Below, one piece after another: positions 1 to 8,005 of a stretch of 38,543 bases of DNA (its first letter is position 1; every line of letters starts with the position of its first letter). This DNA comes from RGIG250 sp964540025 (GTDB lineage Bacteria > Bacillota > Negativicutes > Selenomonadales > Selenomonadaceae). The stretch is from contig CAZIKQ010000013.1 in NCBI GenBank assembly GCA_964540025.1, forward strand, positions 1 to 38,543. Reading direction: 5' to 3'. Below the pieces are notes generated by a model that made no database searches, was not told where the DNA came from, and saw only the letters and a list, made by a program, of their open reading frames with translations. Both the position numbers and the translations under genes were made by a program.

Positions 1-1052
1 AGCTCCTTTTTGTCCGGCAAATAAAGCTGGTATTCTGACGCATAGATGTTGGAATTCTCCGGCAAAGTAATCTCTACCAAAGCGTCATCTTTTTCTTTGC
101 AAAGCAGGATTCCGATGGTTGGATTTTCGTCCGGCAGCTTTTCGTATCGGTCATAGTAATGCACATACATCAGCATCTGCCCCAAGTCCTGATGAGTCAG
201 CTTGTCAATTTTCAAATCGATCAGCACATAGCAGCGGAGCAGACGGTTATAAAAAACAAGGTCCACATAGAAATTTTCTTCCCGGTAAGTGAACCGTTTC
301 TGCCTGGCCTCAAACAGGTATCCTTTCCCAAGTTCTAACAAAAACTTTTGGAGTTTGTTGATAATCGCTGTCTCTAAATCAGATTCCACAAATTTTGCTT
401 TTTCGTCCAGACCGAGAAACTCCAGCACTGTTGGCTGTTTTACGATGTCCTGCGGCCTGGTAACAATGTTCCCCTCTGACGCAAGGCGCAGAACCTCGCC
501 CTTTTCCCGGCTGAGCGCAAGTCGTTCATAGAGGCTGGAGTTATATTGCCGCTGCAAGGTGCGGATGCTCCATCCTGACTGTGTGGCTTCAATTTCATAA
601 AATTTCCGCTCGTTCTCATCTTTGATGCGCATCAACAGCAGATAGTGCGACCAAGGGAGTGTGAATGGCAGCGTTTCCTCAAAAAGGCGAAACGCTGTTT
701 CGGATTTTTCCACCGCAAATTTCCGAAACACTGTCTCGGAAATCCTGCTCTGATAGGTCAGGTAAAATTTTCTCGCGTTTTCAAGTGTGTCCACGGAAAA
801 TCCCCGGCCAAATTGCGTATTCATGGCCTCGGATAAGTTTTTGATGATTTGCCGGCCATATTTTGCGCGGCTTTCACCCTGCTGCTCCACCTCTACGATC
901 CATTTTCCGATTGCGTAAAAGGTCATCAACTGGACAAGATTGATCTGCCTTGCGGCGATACTCCGGGCGTACTCCACCAATTCAATGGAATTACGGCACA
1001 GGTTGTTTATTGGGAGATTTACGCTATCTTCCGGTATCAATTCGTTTGCCAT
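1..1052 (-). CDS. YhcG/DUF1016-family PDDEXK nuclease-like protein, 3' end outside window
   Basis: Reading leftward from the ATG at 1052, the frame stays open for 350 codons to the window edge, so the C-terminus is missing. AAGGAGG lies just upstream of the start. The N-terminal half is the helical DUF1016 region. The C-terminal half carries a PDDEXK-like core: an aspartate in VDLVFYN, then a beta strand with YVLIDLK, giving the D...DxK pattern of this nuclease superfamily. YhcG-type proteins often sit inside restriction-modification loci; their role there is poorly known. This gene starts 11 bases after the Mod methyltransferase stop, so it is probably co-transcribed with it. Nuclease activity is inferred from the fold family only. 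Confidence 0.88.
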   Translation of the reverse strand, partial: MANELIPEDSVNLPINNLCRNSIELVEYARSIAARQINLVQLMTFYAIGKWIVEVEQQGESRAKYGRQIIKNLSEAMNTQFGRGFSVDTLENARKFYLTYQSRISETVFRKFAVEKSETAFRLFEETLPFTLPWSHYLLLMRIKDENERKFYEIEATQSGWSIRTLQRQYNSSLYERLALSREKGEVLRLASEGNIVTRPQDIVKQPTVLEFLGLDEKAKFVESDLETAIINKLQKFLLELGKGYLFEARQKRFTYREENFYVDLVFYNRLLRCYVLIDLKIDKLTHQDLGQMLMYVHYYDRYEKLPDENPTIGILLCKEKDDALVEITLPENSNIYASEYQLYLPDKKE

Positions 1053-1063
1053 CCCGTCCCTCC

Positions 1064-3004
1064 TTACAAAACCTTCACCCTGGTTCCCGGGGCCAGCAGC
1101 TTGAAAATCTCCCCTGCGTTGATTTTTGCCGGGCTATCGGCAAAGCTGCTGTCCCGGAACACCGCCCGGAGGGGTTGACGCTTGGCGATCTCCCTGATAA
1201 CGCCGTCGGGGAGATTTTCATCGAAGCAGGCGATCAGATCGCCATCGCCTACGGTGTGGACGGTACAGCCCTGGATTTCCTCGGAGGCGTGGGGCAGGGA
1301 CAGGGGCAGGCCCCACTCCAGCAGACAGCCGAACAGCAGGTCAAGATCGGTGCGGTCGGGCTTGATGTTGCTCACCAGCCGGTCCAGCATCCCCTGGTCG
1401 TATTCCCCGGCGGAGTAGTACACGTCGGTCATATTGCTGTCGGCCAGCTTGAAGACCCGGAAGCCCCCGTCAAAGGGCTTGCTGGGATTGTCGGCAGCAA
1501 TCTTCTTTGCCGCCCGGCGGATACGCTCCTTGCCGATTTCGCAGATGTTTTTATATCCCGCCTTGTAAGCCTCGCTCTTTTCGTCACAGGGTTCTGGCAG
1601 CTGCACCATAATGAATTTCCGATGGCCGCCGTCCTCGGCGTTCAACTGCATGACGGCGTGGGCGGTGGTGGCGGAGCCGGAGAAGAAGTCGAGAACAATA
1701 TCATCATTGCTTTTTGAACACAGTTTAATACATCGCTCAACGGTTCCTAACGGCTTGGGTTTAGGGAATAGGCGTTTATCAAATCTGAGATCAATAAATT
1801 CCTCGGTGCCTCGCTCACTATTTACATCCTTAAACACCCATGAACTTGTAGGTTTAACTAATGCACGGTTCTCCAAATAGTCTTTCTGCATTATTCCCCA
1901 GATTTTCCTTGTTGGCATAAATTTAACAACAAGCTCAGCGATTGATTTTTCAGCAGTTTCAAGCCCCCAACGCCAATTTCCTTCCTTTCCATCTTCGCGT
2001 TGAGGCTTAATCTGAATATATCCTTCTATTGGAATATCTTCACGGGATGGATAGAAATCACCGGTTTCCTCACAATAATAAAAGTAGTAGAAGAGATTAG
2101 GACGATCTTCACGCAAATCATTTTCGCCAGTCTTTCGTAAATCTATTTCTCTATATCTTCGACCATTCTTGTCAATTTTATTATATCTTCTTGTGATTTC
2201 CTCAGTAGGTTCAAATCCATACCACAATAACTGCTCAATAATTTTCGCATATATGAGTATATACTCATGTGCGGTTGCGATATATTTATCATCAGAGCGC
2301 CCCTTGGGATTGTTTGTATTGGATATTATCCCAACACAGTTACTTTCACCAAATACCTCATCACAGATGAACTTTAGAGTATTGGCTTCGTTTTCATCAA
2401 TACTGATAAAAATAACCCCGTCTTCACGCAATACATTCCTCGCCAGCAACAGCCGGGAATAAATCATGCTGCACCAATCGGAGTGAAACCGTCCGTTGCT
2501 GTCGGTATTGCGGAAAAGCCGGTTGCCGGTTGCTTCGTCTATCTGCCCAATACCTTCGCTGAACTCTTCTCCGCTCATATCGAAATCATCCCGATAGATG
2601 AAGTCGTTGCCGGTGTTGTAGGGCGGGTCGATGTAAATCATCTTTACCTTGCCCAGATAGCTCTCCTGCAACAGCTTCAGCACTTCCAGATTGTCTCCCT
2701 CAATGTAAAGGTTCTCGGTGGTGTCCCAGGCCACGCTTTCCGTTGGGCAGGGACGCAGGGTCTTGCGGATGGGGCGGTTGGCCTCCACGATAGCTGCCTT
2801 CTTGCCCACCCAGGTAAACTCGTAGGCTTCGTCGCCTGCTAAAACTTCGTCAGACAGCATCTGCCGCAACAGCTCAAAATTGACCGCTTTTTTCAGCTTC
2901 CCGTCCTCTCCCCGGCCCTCGGTGACACAATTCGGGAACAGCGCGGCCAGCTTTTCAATATTGACCTGAGTTAAATCAGGAGTTTCCATGCGTAGCTTGT
3001 CCAT
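1064..3004 (-). CDS. Type III restriction-modification DNA methyltransferase (Mod), beta class
   Basis: A 646-residue adenine-specific DNA methyltransferase. The AdoMet motifs occur in beta-class order: catalytic DPPYNTGND at residues 126-134, then the AdoMet-binding LDFFSGSATT near residue 437. The stretch around the catalytic motif (YIEGDNLEVL, GKVKMIYIDPPY) is typical of type III Mod subunits, which also recognise the target for a Res partner. I place the start at the ATG at 3004, with GGAGG upstream; an ATG 15 bases earlier overlaps that ribosome binding site. The start overlaps the end of the DUF6680 gene by 29 bases, suggesting coupled translation. About 1700-2420, encoding the central target-recognition region, is clearly more AT-rich than both ends, a sign of domain exchange. 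No res gene is inside the window. Confidence 0.92.
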   Translation of the reverse strand: MDKLRMETPDLTQVNIEKLAALFPNCVTEGRGEDGKLKKAVNFELLRQMLSDEVLAGDEAYEFTWVGKKAAIVEANRPIRKTLRPCPTESVAWDTTENLYIEGDNLEVLKLLQESYLGKVKMIYIDPPYNTGNDFIYRDDFDMSGEEFSEGIGQIDEATGNRLFRNTDSNGRFHSDWCSMIYSRLLLARNVLREDGVIFISIDENEANTLKFICDEVFGESNCVGIISNTNNPKGRSDDKYIATAHEYILIYAKIIEQLLWYGFEPTEEITRRYNKIDKNGRRYREIDLRKTGENDLREDRPNLFYYFYYCEETGDFYPSREDIPIEGYIQIKPQREDGKEGNWRWGLETAEKSIAELVVKFMPTRKIWGIMQKDYLENRALVKPTSSWVFKDVNSERGTEEFIDLRFDKRLFPKPKPLGTVERCIKLCSKSNDDIVLDFFSGSATTAHAVMQLNAEDGGHRKFIMVQLPEPCDEKSEAYKAGYKNICEIGKERIRRAAKKIAADNPSKPFDGGFRVFKLADSNMTDVYYSAGEYDQGMLDRLVSNIKPDRTDLDLLFGCLLEWGLPLSLPHASEEIQGCTVHTVGDGDLIACFDENLPDGVIREIAKRQPLRAVFRDSSFADSPAKINAGEIFKLLAPGTRVKVL

Positions 3005-3497
3005 CACTACTACCTCCATTTTTTATAGGGAGCATTGACTTCATAAGTTCCATAATTTCCAGTTGTCCATTTTGGAACTGCTGTTGTTGCATCATGGAGT
3101 TGACCATACCCTTGGGAATATATGGGTTCTGTATCGTTTCCCATGTGATTTTATTCTCATAACCAAGGGATTTAGCTATTTCCTCGAGCAGTTTACACTG
3201 TTCAGTTTCAATTTTTTTGAAATCCTCCTTTGTTGGGTTTCCTACACATAGCTTATCATAATATGCTTTCCATTGAGTACGAACTTTTTCATCATCGGCA
3301 AACACAATTTCAATAATATTCAAGGCATGTACACTTGCATCATTCCATCCATATAACCGGTTGGTCATCAGTGTTTTGAAAATTTTCATTTTGTCTTGTC
3401 TTTTTCTTGCTCTGTCCTGCAATTTTTGCCCGACAATCACAGCCACAATCGGGGCTAAAATAATGGCCGCTATATTGATGTAATCTAAAAAGTCCAT
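2976..3497 (-). CDS. DUF6680-type small membrane-anchored protein in the R-M operon
   Basis: A 173-residue protein. An N-terminal hydrophobic helix (about residues 4-22, rich in Ile, Ala and Val) is followed by a basic KxQDRARKRQDK stretch and a helical soluble region. The pattern of one membrane helix, a basic segment, then KIFKTLMTNRL resembles the DUF6680 family, whose function I do not know. The start is the ATG at 3497, seven bases after GGAGG; a GTG three bases earlier is too close to it. The ATG overlaps the upstream stop as TGATG, which points to translational coupling. The 3' end overlaps the Mod start. The protein is probably an accessory of the restriction-modification locus, by position only. 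Confidence 0.72.
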   Translation of the reverse strand: MDFLDYINIAAIILAPIVAVIVGQKLQDRARKRQDKMKIFKTLMTNRLYGWNDASVHALNIIEIVFADDEKVRTQWKAYYDKLCVGNPTKEDFKKIETEQCKLLEEIAKSLGYENKITWETIQNPYIPKGMVNSMMQQQQFQNGQLEIMELMKSMLPIKNGGSSDGQATHGNS

Positions 3498-3934
3498 CAC
3501 AATTCCTCCAACTCTTTCTTGTTCCGTTTCAACTCCGCATTCATTTGAACCTGCTTATTAAACTGCTTCTCCCGGCGGATTTTCTTCTCCAGCGCCGCAA
3601 TCTGCTTTTGCAGTGCCTGTCTGCGATTGTCCCGCTCCACGGACTCTTTCAGGGTTTCGCCCGTCTGGGAAAGCGGCTCCCCGGCAATCTGCCGGACGAA
3701 GTTTTCATATACTTTATCGGTACTCAGGCCGTCTGATTTAAGGGGCAGGGCGGCTTCCTCCAGCCAGCCGGTGTGGTAGTAGTTCCCAACCCGGAAAGCG
3801 TTTGACCCGCTGTCCGCCGCCTCCTTATAGGCCGTCCACGCCTGGTATTTTCCCTCGTACTCCAGCAAAAACAGAATATGGTAGGGAATCTCCCTGTCAA
3901 TCTGCCGCAGGACGGCTTCGTCCAGCCGGAGCGG
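3497..3934 (-). pseudogene. DUF4391 protein, 5'-truncated remnant
   Basis: The frame from about 3934 down to the TGA at 3499-3497 encodes the C-terminal part of a DUF4391 protein. It includes LDEAVLRQIDREIP, HILFLLEYEGKYQAW, a YYHTGWLEE segment and a charged coiled-coil tail. DUF4391 proteins commonly accompany helicase and type III restriction-modification genes. Here the N-terminal part is missing: upstream the matching frame reaches a stop, and a different frame becomes open. There is no ATG; the only start-like codon nearby is a TTG at 3868, which would delete still more of the conserved core. I read this as a broken gene left by a deletion or insertion, although the surviving part may still be translated and coupled to the DUF6680 gene. 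Confidence 0.7.
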
Positions 3935-4089
3935 TAAAGGTCGGTGTGAAACAGCACATCATAATTCAGCCGGCCGGTGGCAATGGGATTTTTGATGTAG
4001 TTGTCCTTAGTATAGGCGAAAGACCGTTTATAATCAATACACGGGTGGTTTGATTTGGGACGGTCCGGCGGGGAGCGTTAAAAGGCCAA

Positions 4090-4170
4090 GGCTCCCCTGT
4101 AGGGGAGCTGGCGGCGAAGCCGCCTGAGGGGTGAATGAAGAAAACAACCGAGCTTATCTGTCACCCCTCC
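4090..4170. repeat. REP-like nested hairpin element
   Basis: Two adjacent perfect hairpins, GCTCCCC-TGTA-GGGGAGC (4091-4108) and GGCGGC-GAA-GCCGCC (about 4110-4124), are followed by GAGGGGTG, which can pair with CACCCCTC about 35 bases further on. The core GGCTCYCCTGTAGGGGAG recurs at 34481-34498, 30 kb away, so this is probably a dispersed intergenic element rather than a gene-specific structure. Confidence 0.55.
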
Positions 4171-4217
4171 GTGTCCAATTTTAGTTTAACACTTCAAATT
4201 GGCATTGAAACGACTAA

Positions 4218-4258
4218 AAAATGTCCCCCGCTTCGATTGAGTAAGCGGGGGACATTTT
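4218..4258 (-). terminator. Strong hairpin terminator after the CNBD gene
   Basis: A 16-bp perfect inverted repeat (4218-4233 and 4243-4258) containing TGTCCCCCGCTT, with a 9-base loop. On the minus strand the stem ends in a run of T, as expected for the gene ending at 4313. The plus strand also ends in TTTT, so it may work in both directions. Confidence 0.75.
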
Positions 4259-4312
4259 AGCTGACAGGGGATTTCCTTGATAGAACAGAGAAGGGGCTGA
4301 TTTATCGTTTTT

Positions 4313-6433
4313 TTATCGTTTTGAATACTCCAGCTCCTGGGTAATTTCTTCGGGAACCGGGAGGCCGGCTTTTTCAAATTTCGCCTGAATAAATTCGATG
4401 GAATGAACCCGGGCGGCCCGCTTTGAGCCGGCCTTGGAGATAAGCTGGGTGAATTTTGGATTGGCCCGGAGGGCTTCCCGGTATTTTTTGGAGAAGGGAC
4501 AATAGGCAAAGAGTATTTCCCGGGCCACCTTGTTCAGCCGGGAAATGCCGGTGGATTCCTGCTTTATATAGGTTTCGTATTCAGAGACGAAGACGTCGCT
4601 GTAGCTGTTGTGGAACCGGGCCAGGGCGGTTTTTACCTTTTCCTTTATATCCTCGGAGAGCTCGCCGTTTTTCTTGTAGAACTGGAGGTAGTTGATGTAT
4701 TCGGCGGTGAGGGAGTGCTCCCGGATGTCGCTGTAGTGGACGCCCTGGATGCGGCGGCACATTTCCCATCTGAATTTGCCGCAGAGGTTCAGCAGGGTGT
4801 TTTCGATATCGGGCTGGTGGTAGATGGAGAGCATCAAGTGGGCGGGGGAGAGCTTATTGCGGCCTTCGATTTCCTGCCACATGACGCCCCGGCTGCCCAT
4901 GTTGGGCATGAGGATGATGTAGGGGAGGACCTCCACGTTGTACTCGAAATGGTTTATCTTGAGGTCCACGTAGGATGTAAGGGTGGGGCGGCAGAAGCAG
5001 CTGAAGTCGATTTCCCGGATTTCGTCCAGGGTTTTCCGGACTTTCGCGGGGGAGAGGAGGCACCTTTCCATGGGCATGGTGACGTTTTCCTTGTAGAAGG
5101 CGGGGATGTAGGAGAAGAAGCTGCCGTAGGTCATCTTGTTGGCGCTCTTGAACATATTGTCAATTTCAAATTTGACCATGGCCTTTGTGTCGGTCTGCAG
5201 CTCGTCGGCTTTTTCCTTGGTGATGGCGTTGGTGCGCAGGTCTTCCCGGATGGTGTCCGTCCAGTCCATGTCGAATTCGTTCTTGGAGGGGGTGGCTTCT
5301 CCCCGGTAGATCTTCACCAGCCAGTCGTAGGCGGTCATTATCTGGTCGGCGGGGTCCTTCTCCCAGAGGAGGGCGTGCTTGTAGAGGGTGGCGGTGTTTT
5401 CAAGGCCCGCCAGATTTTCGTCCACGAAGCCAAAGTAGAAGAGCATCTTCACTTCGGCGGGGATGTCGGGAACCTCCATGCTCTTGAAGAAAGCGGCTTC
5501 GTAAATGGTGTAGAAGGTGGCGGTGATCTCCCGGCGGAGCCGGATCATCACGTCGGATTTCACGCCCTTGTCCGGGGCTTTTGCAAAGGCGGCAATGTTC
5601 CGCTTGAAGGCTTCACAGGTTTCATGGTCGATGTCTGCGAAGGCCAGGATCGTGTCCATGGCATTCTGAATGGAGGGTAGGTTGCTGCTGCCGGTATCCA
5701 TGGCGTCCTGCCGGGCGGCTTCGTCAATTTTTGCTTTCTGGGTAAGGTATACTCTGGAAAATTCCAGGGTATCCAGCTTCGTCCGGCTGACGAAGGCGGC
5801 AAGATTTTCGATTTCCTTCAATATCAGGGGAACCGCCTGGACCGTCAGCATGATTGTTCCCACCGGCAGGTTGATATCCGCCGGGTAGTAGCTCTTTCGG
5901 AGCATTTCGTCCTGATCCTTGTAGGCCTGACAAAAATCCATCTGCCAGCCGTTCAGGATGGAGGGGGGATCGGGTTCCTGCAGCATTTCTACCGACTCAT
6001 ATTTCTGCGGCGCCTGCATGAGGGTGGCGCAGATGTTCCGGTAATCGGTGTAGTCCGATTTGAGGGTGAGGATCATGGTCCGGGCCTTTTCGTAGGCCGA
6101 GGCCAATTCCCCAAACATAGCGTTCAGAACGGACACGGCGGCGGAAGCGATGGCCGGGGCAATGGAGGGAGTGGCCTTGATGGCGGAAATAAGATCATCT
6201 TCGCTGTTGTAATCATAAGTGATAAGGGTACATTCCTCCGAGGCAATGTATTCGCATTCGTAAGTGTTTCCGGGCAGGTTGTAGGCGCCCAGGATAAAGC
6301 CACTTTTTGCCTCAAAGGAAAATTCATTTTTGTATCTGACGGTTACGCTGCCCTTTAACAGTAAGTCCAGGGCGGCGACAGGATCCCCCTGGCGATGGAT
6401 GATCTGGTCTTTTGGTACGGTGATTTTTGCCAT
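4313..6433 (-). CDS. Large protein with N-terminal cyclic-nucleotide-binding-like domain, function unknown
   Basis: A 706-residue protein. Residues about 5-95 follow the beta-roll pattern of the CAP/cNMP-binding domain: DQIIHRQGDPVAALDLLLKGSV opens the roll (split here as DQIIHRQGDP and LDLLLKGSVTV) and ECTLITYD closes it. The phosphate-binding cassette is not canonical: at GAYNLPGNTYECEY the usual Glu and Arg ligands are absent. The remaining 600 residues are mostly alpha-helical, acidic and without a recognisable DNA-binding, kinase or membrane motif. It is therefore not a CRP-type activator. The start ATG at 6433 follows GAGGAGAAAG. It appears to be a single-gene unit with its own promoter and terminator. 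I cannot assign a function; a sensor or scaffold that does not bind cAMP is possible. Confidence 0.8.
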   Translation of the reverse strand: MAKITVPKDQIIHRQGDPVAALDLLLKGSVTVRYKNEFSFEAKSGFILGAYNLPGNTYECEYIASEECTLITYDYNSEDDLISAIKATPSIAPAIASAAVSVLNAMFGELASAYEKARTMILTLKSDYTDYRNICATLMQAPQKYESVEMLQEPDPPSILNGWQMDFCQAYKDQDEMLRKSYYPADINLPVGTIMLTVQAVPLILKEIENLAAFVSRTKLDTLEFSRVYLTQKAKIDEAARQDAMDTGSSNLPSIQNAMDTILAFADIDHETCEAFKRNIAAFAKAPDKGVKSDVMIRLRREITATFYTIYEAAFFKSMEVPDIPAEVKMLFYFGFVDENLAGLENTATLYKHALLWEKDPADQIMTAYDWLVKIYRGEATPSKNEFDMDWTDTIREDLRTNAITKEKADELQTDTKAMVKFEIDNMFKSANKMTYGSFFSYIPAFYKENVTMPMERCLLSPAKVRKTLDEIREIDFSCFCRPTLTSYVDLKINHFEYNVEVLPYIILMPNMGSRGVMWQEIEGRNKLSPAHLMLSIYHQPDIENTLLNLCGKFRWEMCRRIQGVHYSDIREHSLTAEYINYLQFYKKNGELSEDIKEKVKTALARFHNSYSDVFVSEYETYIKQESTGISRLNKVAREILFAYCPFSKKYREALRANPKFTQLISKAGSKRAARVHSIEFIQAKFEKAGLPVPEEITQELEYSKR

Positions 6434-6492
6434 TGGTTCTTTCTCCTCATCGTAAGATAATTGAATGAAATCTCGCCGATCTCACGTATAAA

Positions 6493-6498
6493 TTATAA
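6493..6498 (-). promoter_or_regulatory. Candidate -10 region for the CNBD gene
   Basis: On the minus strand GGACTGCATTATAATTT places a TATAAT about 60 bases before the ATG at 6433. The -35 box is weak (TGGCAT at 17 bases). The same GGACTGCATTATAAT string occurs in front of miaB, and a second CTGCATTATAA lies 67 bases further upstream. Confidence 0.45.
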
Positions 6499-6662
6499 TG
6501 CAGTCCTTCAGAAAATGCCACAGGATTTTTCCGCATATTGGCAGAGAGCGGCTTTGCCGTTATAATGCAGCAGGGCGGAAAATTTTTCAGGCAATTTCTA
6601 TCGATTAGCCGCGAGCGGTGAAAGACGGATGTAATAGAGTTGTAATAGAAAGGGAGGCAGCA

Positions 6663-7022
6663 ATGGAGAAAAATTTTCGGAGCTTTGCCGGACAGCAGTT
6701 ACCTGTCCGGGAAAAAGAGAAAAAGGTAACTGCCGTGCAGGCGGATGACTATTCCCAATACATAGATAAATTAAAGGAAGCCATCGAGGATCGGAAGGAG
6801 CTGGTGAAGAGGCTTGACCGGCTCGTGGCGGAAATAAGCGGCGAATACAGTAACCCGGGGAAAAAGTCGTTCGAGGATATGCAGCGTCTGGCGGAGCAGG
6901 AGGCGGCGATCCGCCTGGTGGAAAAGCGGATACTTCGGCTGACGGATCATATAAAAACCTACATCGATTATTTCTACAGTGATCCCTGTCCCAGCGATGA
7001 TCCCCTGACCTGGGGGAATTAA
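6663..7022 (+). CDS. Small hypothetical helical protein
   Basis: A 119-residue, strongly charged protein with no signal peptide or membrane helix. I start it at the ATG at 6663 because GGGAGG lies seven bases before it; the frame is open 45 bases further upstream, but no ribosome binding site is seen there. Residues about 38-60 and 78-105 have heptad-like spacing of Leu, Ile and Val among Glu, Lys and Arg, suggesting two coiled-coil helices around a Gly-Pro linker, and then an Asp- and Pro-rich tail. I do not recognise the family. It is divergent from the CNBD gene and shares its 5' intergenic region. Confidence 0.6.
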   Translation: MEKNFRSFAGQQLPVREKEKKVTAVQADDYSQYIDKLKEAIEDRKELVKRLDRLVAEISGEYSNPGKKSFEDMQRLAEQEAAIRLVEKRILRLTDHIKTYIDYFYSDPCPSDDPLTWGN

Positions 7023-7326
7023 GCCGGCAGCGAGGGGCGGCAGGCTGTACCGGTCAGGAGACGGGGGAGCTTTTGGGTATGAAAAAGCAGGAGGCATTTT
7101 CAGGCTTCCTGCTGGGTTGGGCCGCTGACAGGCGGCGGATCATTCAGTTTTTGACAGGCTGTATCGGGACGCGGAAATTTACTGGACGAAGCGGACCGGC
7201 AAAACAAGCTGAGAACGCAAGCTGATATGGATAAAGGGGCTTTGACATTTGCTTCCGGCCGGCTGTGCTAACCTCCTCAAAACCTACTGAAACCAAGCCC
7301 CGGCGTTCGGCTTGTCGGAGATACAA
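7023..7326. other. Intergenic stretch without a supported gene
   Basis: About 300 bases between a plus-strand gene and the convergent MarR gene. An imperfect hairpin at about 7086-7113 (AGCAGGAGGC and GGCTTCCTGCT) may terminate one or both transcripts, but there is no T tract. A 60-codon minus-strand frame (7144-7326) has no ribosome binding site or family resemblance, so I leave it out. Confidence 0.4.
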
Positions 7327-7782
7327 TCAAAGGCTTTTCAACAGGCGGTCGTTAAGTTTGTAGTAGGTTTCCAGCTCTTCCTGCGTAAAAATCTTTTCGG
7401 CAGTGGCGGCAATCCTTTTGCAGGATTCCTCCTGAGCCTCCATGATGTGATTGCCGGTATCGGTTAGGGAGAGGTGGAAAACCCGGCGGTCGGTTTCACT
7501 CTGCTGCCGGATAACAAGACCGGCCTTGCACAGGCGGCTCACGATATTGGTAACCGTGGGACGCTGGACGTCGAAAATTTTTGACAGGTCGGAGGAGGTG
7601 ATGGAGGGCTTGGAGGCGATGGCGCGTATATAGTAGAGCTGGGTCAGGGTAAGGTGCATGAAGGAGGGAGCGCTCTCCTTGCATTTCGTCTGGCTGTCCT
7701 TGCTGAATGCCTGTCGGAAATTCTCAGACAGCCGGCTTAACTGTTTTGCCAATTTCTTGGTGGTAATCCTGTCTGTGAACAT
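7327..7782 (-). CDS. MarR-family transcriptional regulator
   Basis: A 151-residue winged-helix regulator. The central part follows the MarR layout: a helix with LTLTQLYYIRAI, a helix-turn-helix with SSDLSKIFDVQRPTVTNIVS (about residues 65-85), then a beta wing with the DRR signature (SETDRRVFHLSLTD), and terminal helices for dimerisation. The start is the ATG at 7782, seven bases after AGGAGG; an in-frame start 27 bases upstream lies before that site. It faces away from the SpeD-like gene and the amino-acid transporter, and has a good promoter at 7831-7860. Its ligand and targets cannot be read from the sequence; the divergent genes are the natural candidates. Confidence 0.88.
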   Translation of the reverse strand: MFTDRITTKKLAKQLSRLSENFRQAFSKDSQTKCKESAPSFMHLTLTQLYYIRAIASKPSITSSDLSKIFDVQRPTVTNIVSRLCKAGLVIRQQSETDRRVFHLSLTDTGNHIMEAQEESCKRIAATAEKIFTQEELETYYKLNDRLLKSL

Positions 7783-7830
7783 GGATATTCCTCCTAACAT
7801 TTTTCGCAACGTAACAAAACTCTTAGGAAA

Positions 7831-7860
7831 ATTATACCATACGTTGGCGGAGATTGTCTA
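7831..7860 (-). promoter_or_regulatory. Promoter of the MarR gene
   Basis: On the minus strand TAGACA (7860-7855), an 18-base spacer and TATAAT (7836-7831) precede the MarR start by about 50 bases. Confidence 0.6.
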
Positions 7861-7937
7861 ATTTATTCTGTATACAAAGTCCTCTTTTTCCGGAACGGGA
7901 AATTTGTTGGAGAGAAGATGGGGGATTTGGCAATCAA

Positions 7938-7967
7938 TTGACAAACCGTCAAAAAATACTCTATAAT
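7938..7967 (+). promoter_or_regulatory. Consensus promoter of the SpeD-like gene
   Basis: TTGACA (7938-7943), 18-base spacer, TATAAT (7962-7967); both boxes match the housekeeping consensus exactly. The start codon lies 38 bases downstream. The promoter is divergent from the MarR promoter about 80 bases away. Confidence 0.8.
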
Positions 7968-8005
7968 GAAAACACTGTGTAAATAAATCCATAGGAGTTA
8001 CCTTA

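Larger units (their letters stand above)
3935..4312. other. Scar-like stretch between the R-M operon and the next gene
   Basis: There is no intact gene here. On the minus strand about 3938-4077 is an open frame beginning after a TAA, with protein-like composition (for example CIDYKRSFAYTKDNYIKNP and ATGRLNYDVLFHTDLY). It runs into the DUF4391 remnant in a different frame, and I cannot assign it. About 4090-4170 is a nested hairpin element. About 4171-4210 (TGTCCAATTTTAGTTTAACA and following bases) looks like the end of an insertion sequence, but I see no transposase. 4218-4258 is a terminator. Confidence 0.5.

Noticed and set aside
950..1717. 255-codon plus-strand frame opposite mod
   Set aside because: It covers the antisense of conserved methyltransferase motifs and has no family resemblance.
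4171..4210. Insertion sequence end
   Set aside because: It resembles a terminal repeat, but there is no transposase, second end or target duplication in view, so I do not call an element.
4610..5680. 356-codon plus-strand frame opposite the CNBD gene
   Set aside because: Val/Gly/His-rich shadow; the minus-strand frame has a promoter, ribosome binding site, terminator and a domain.
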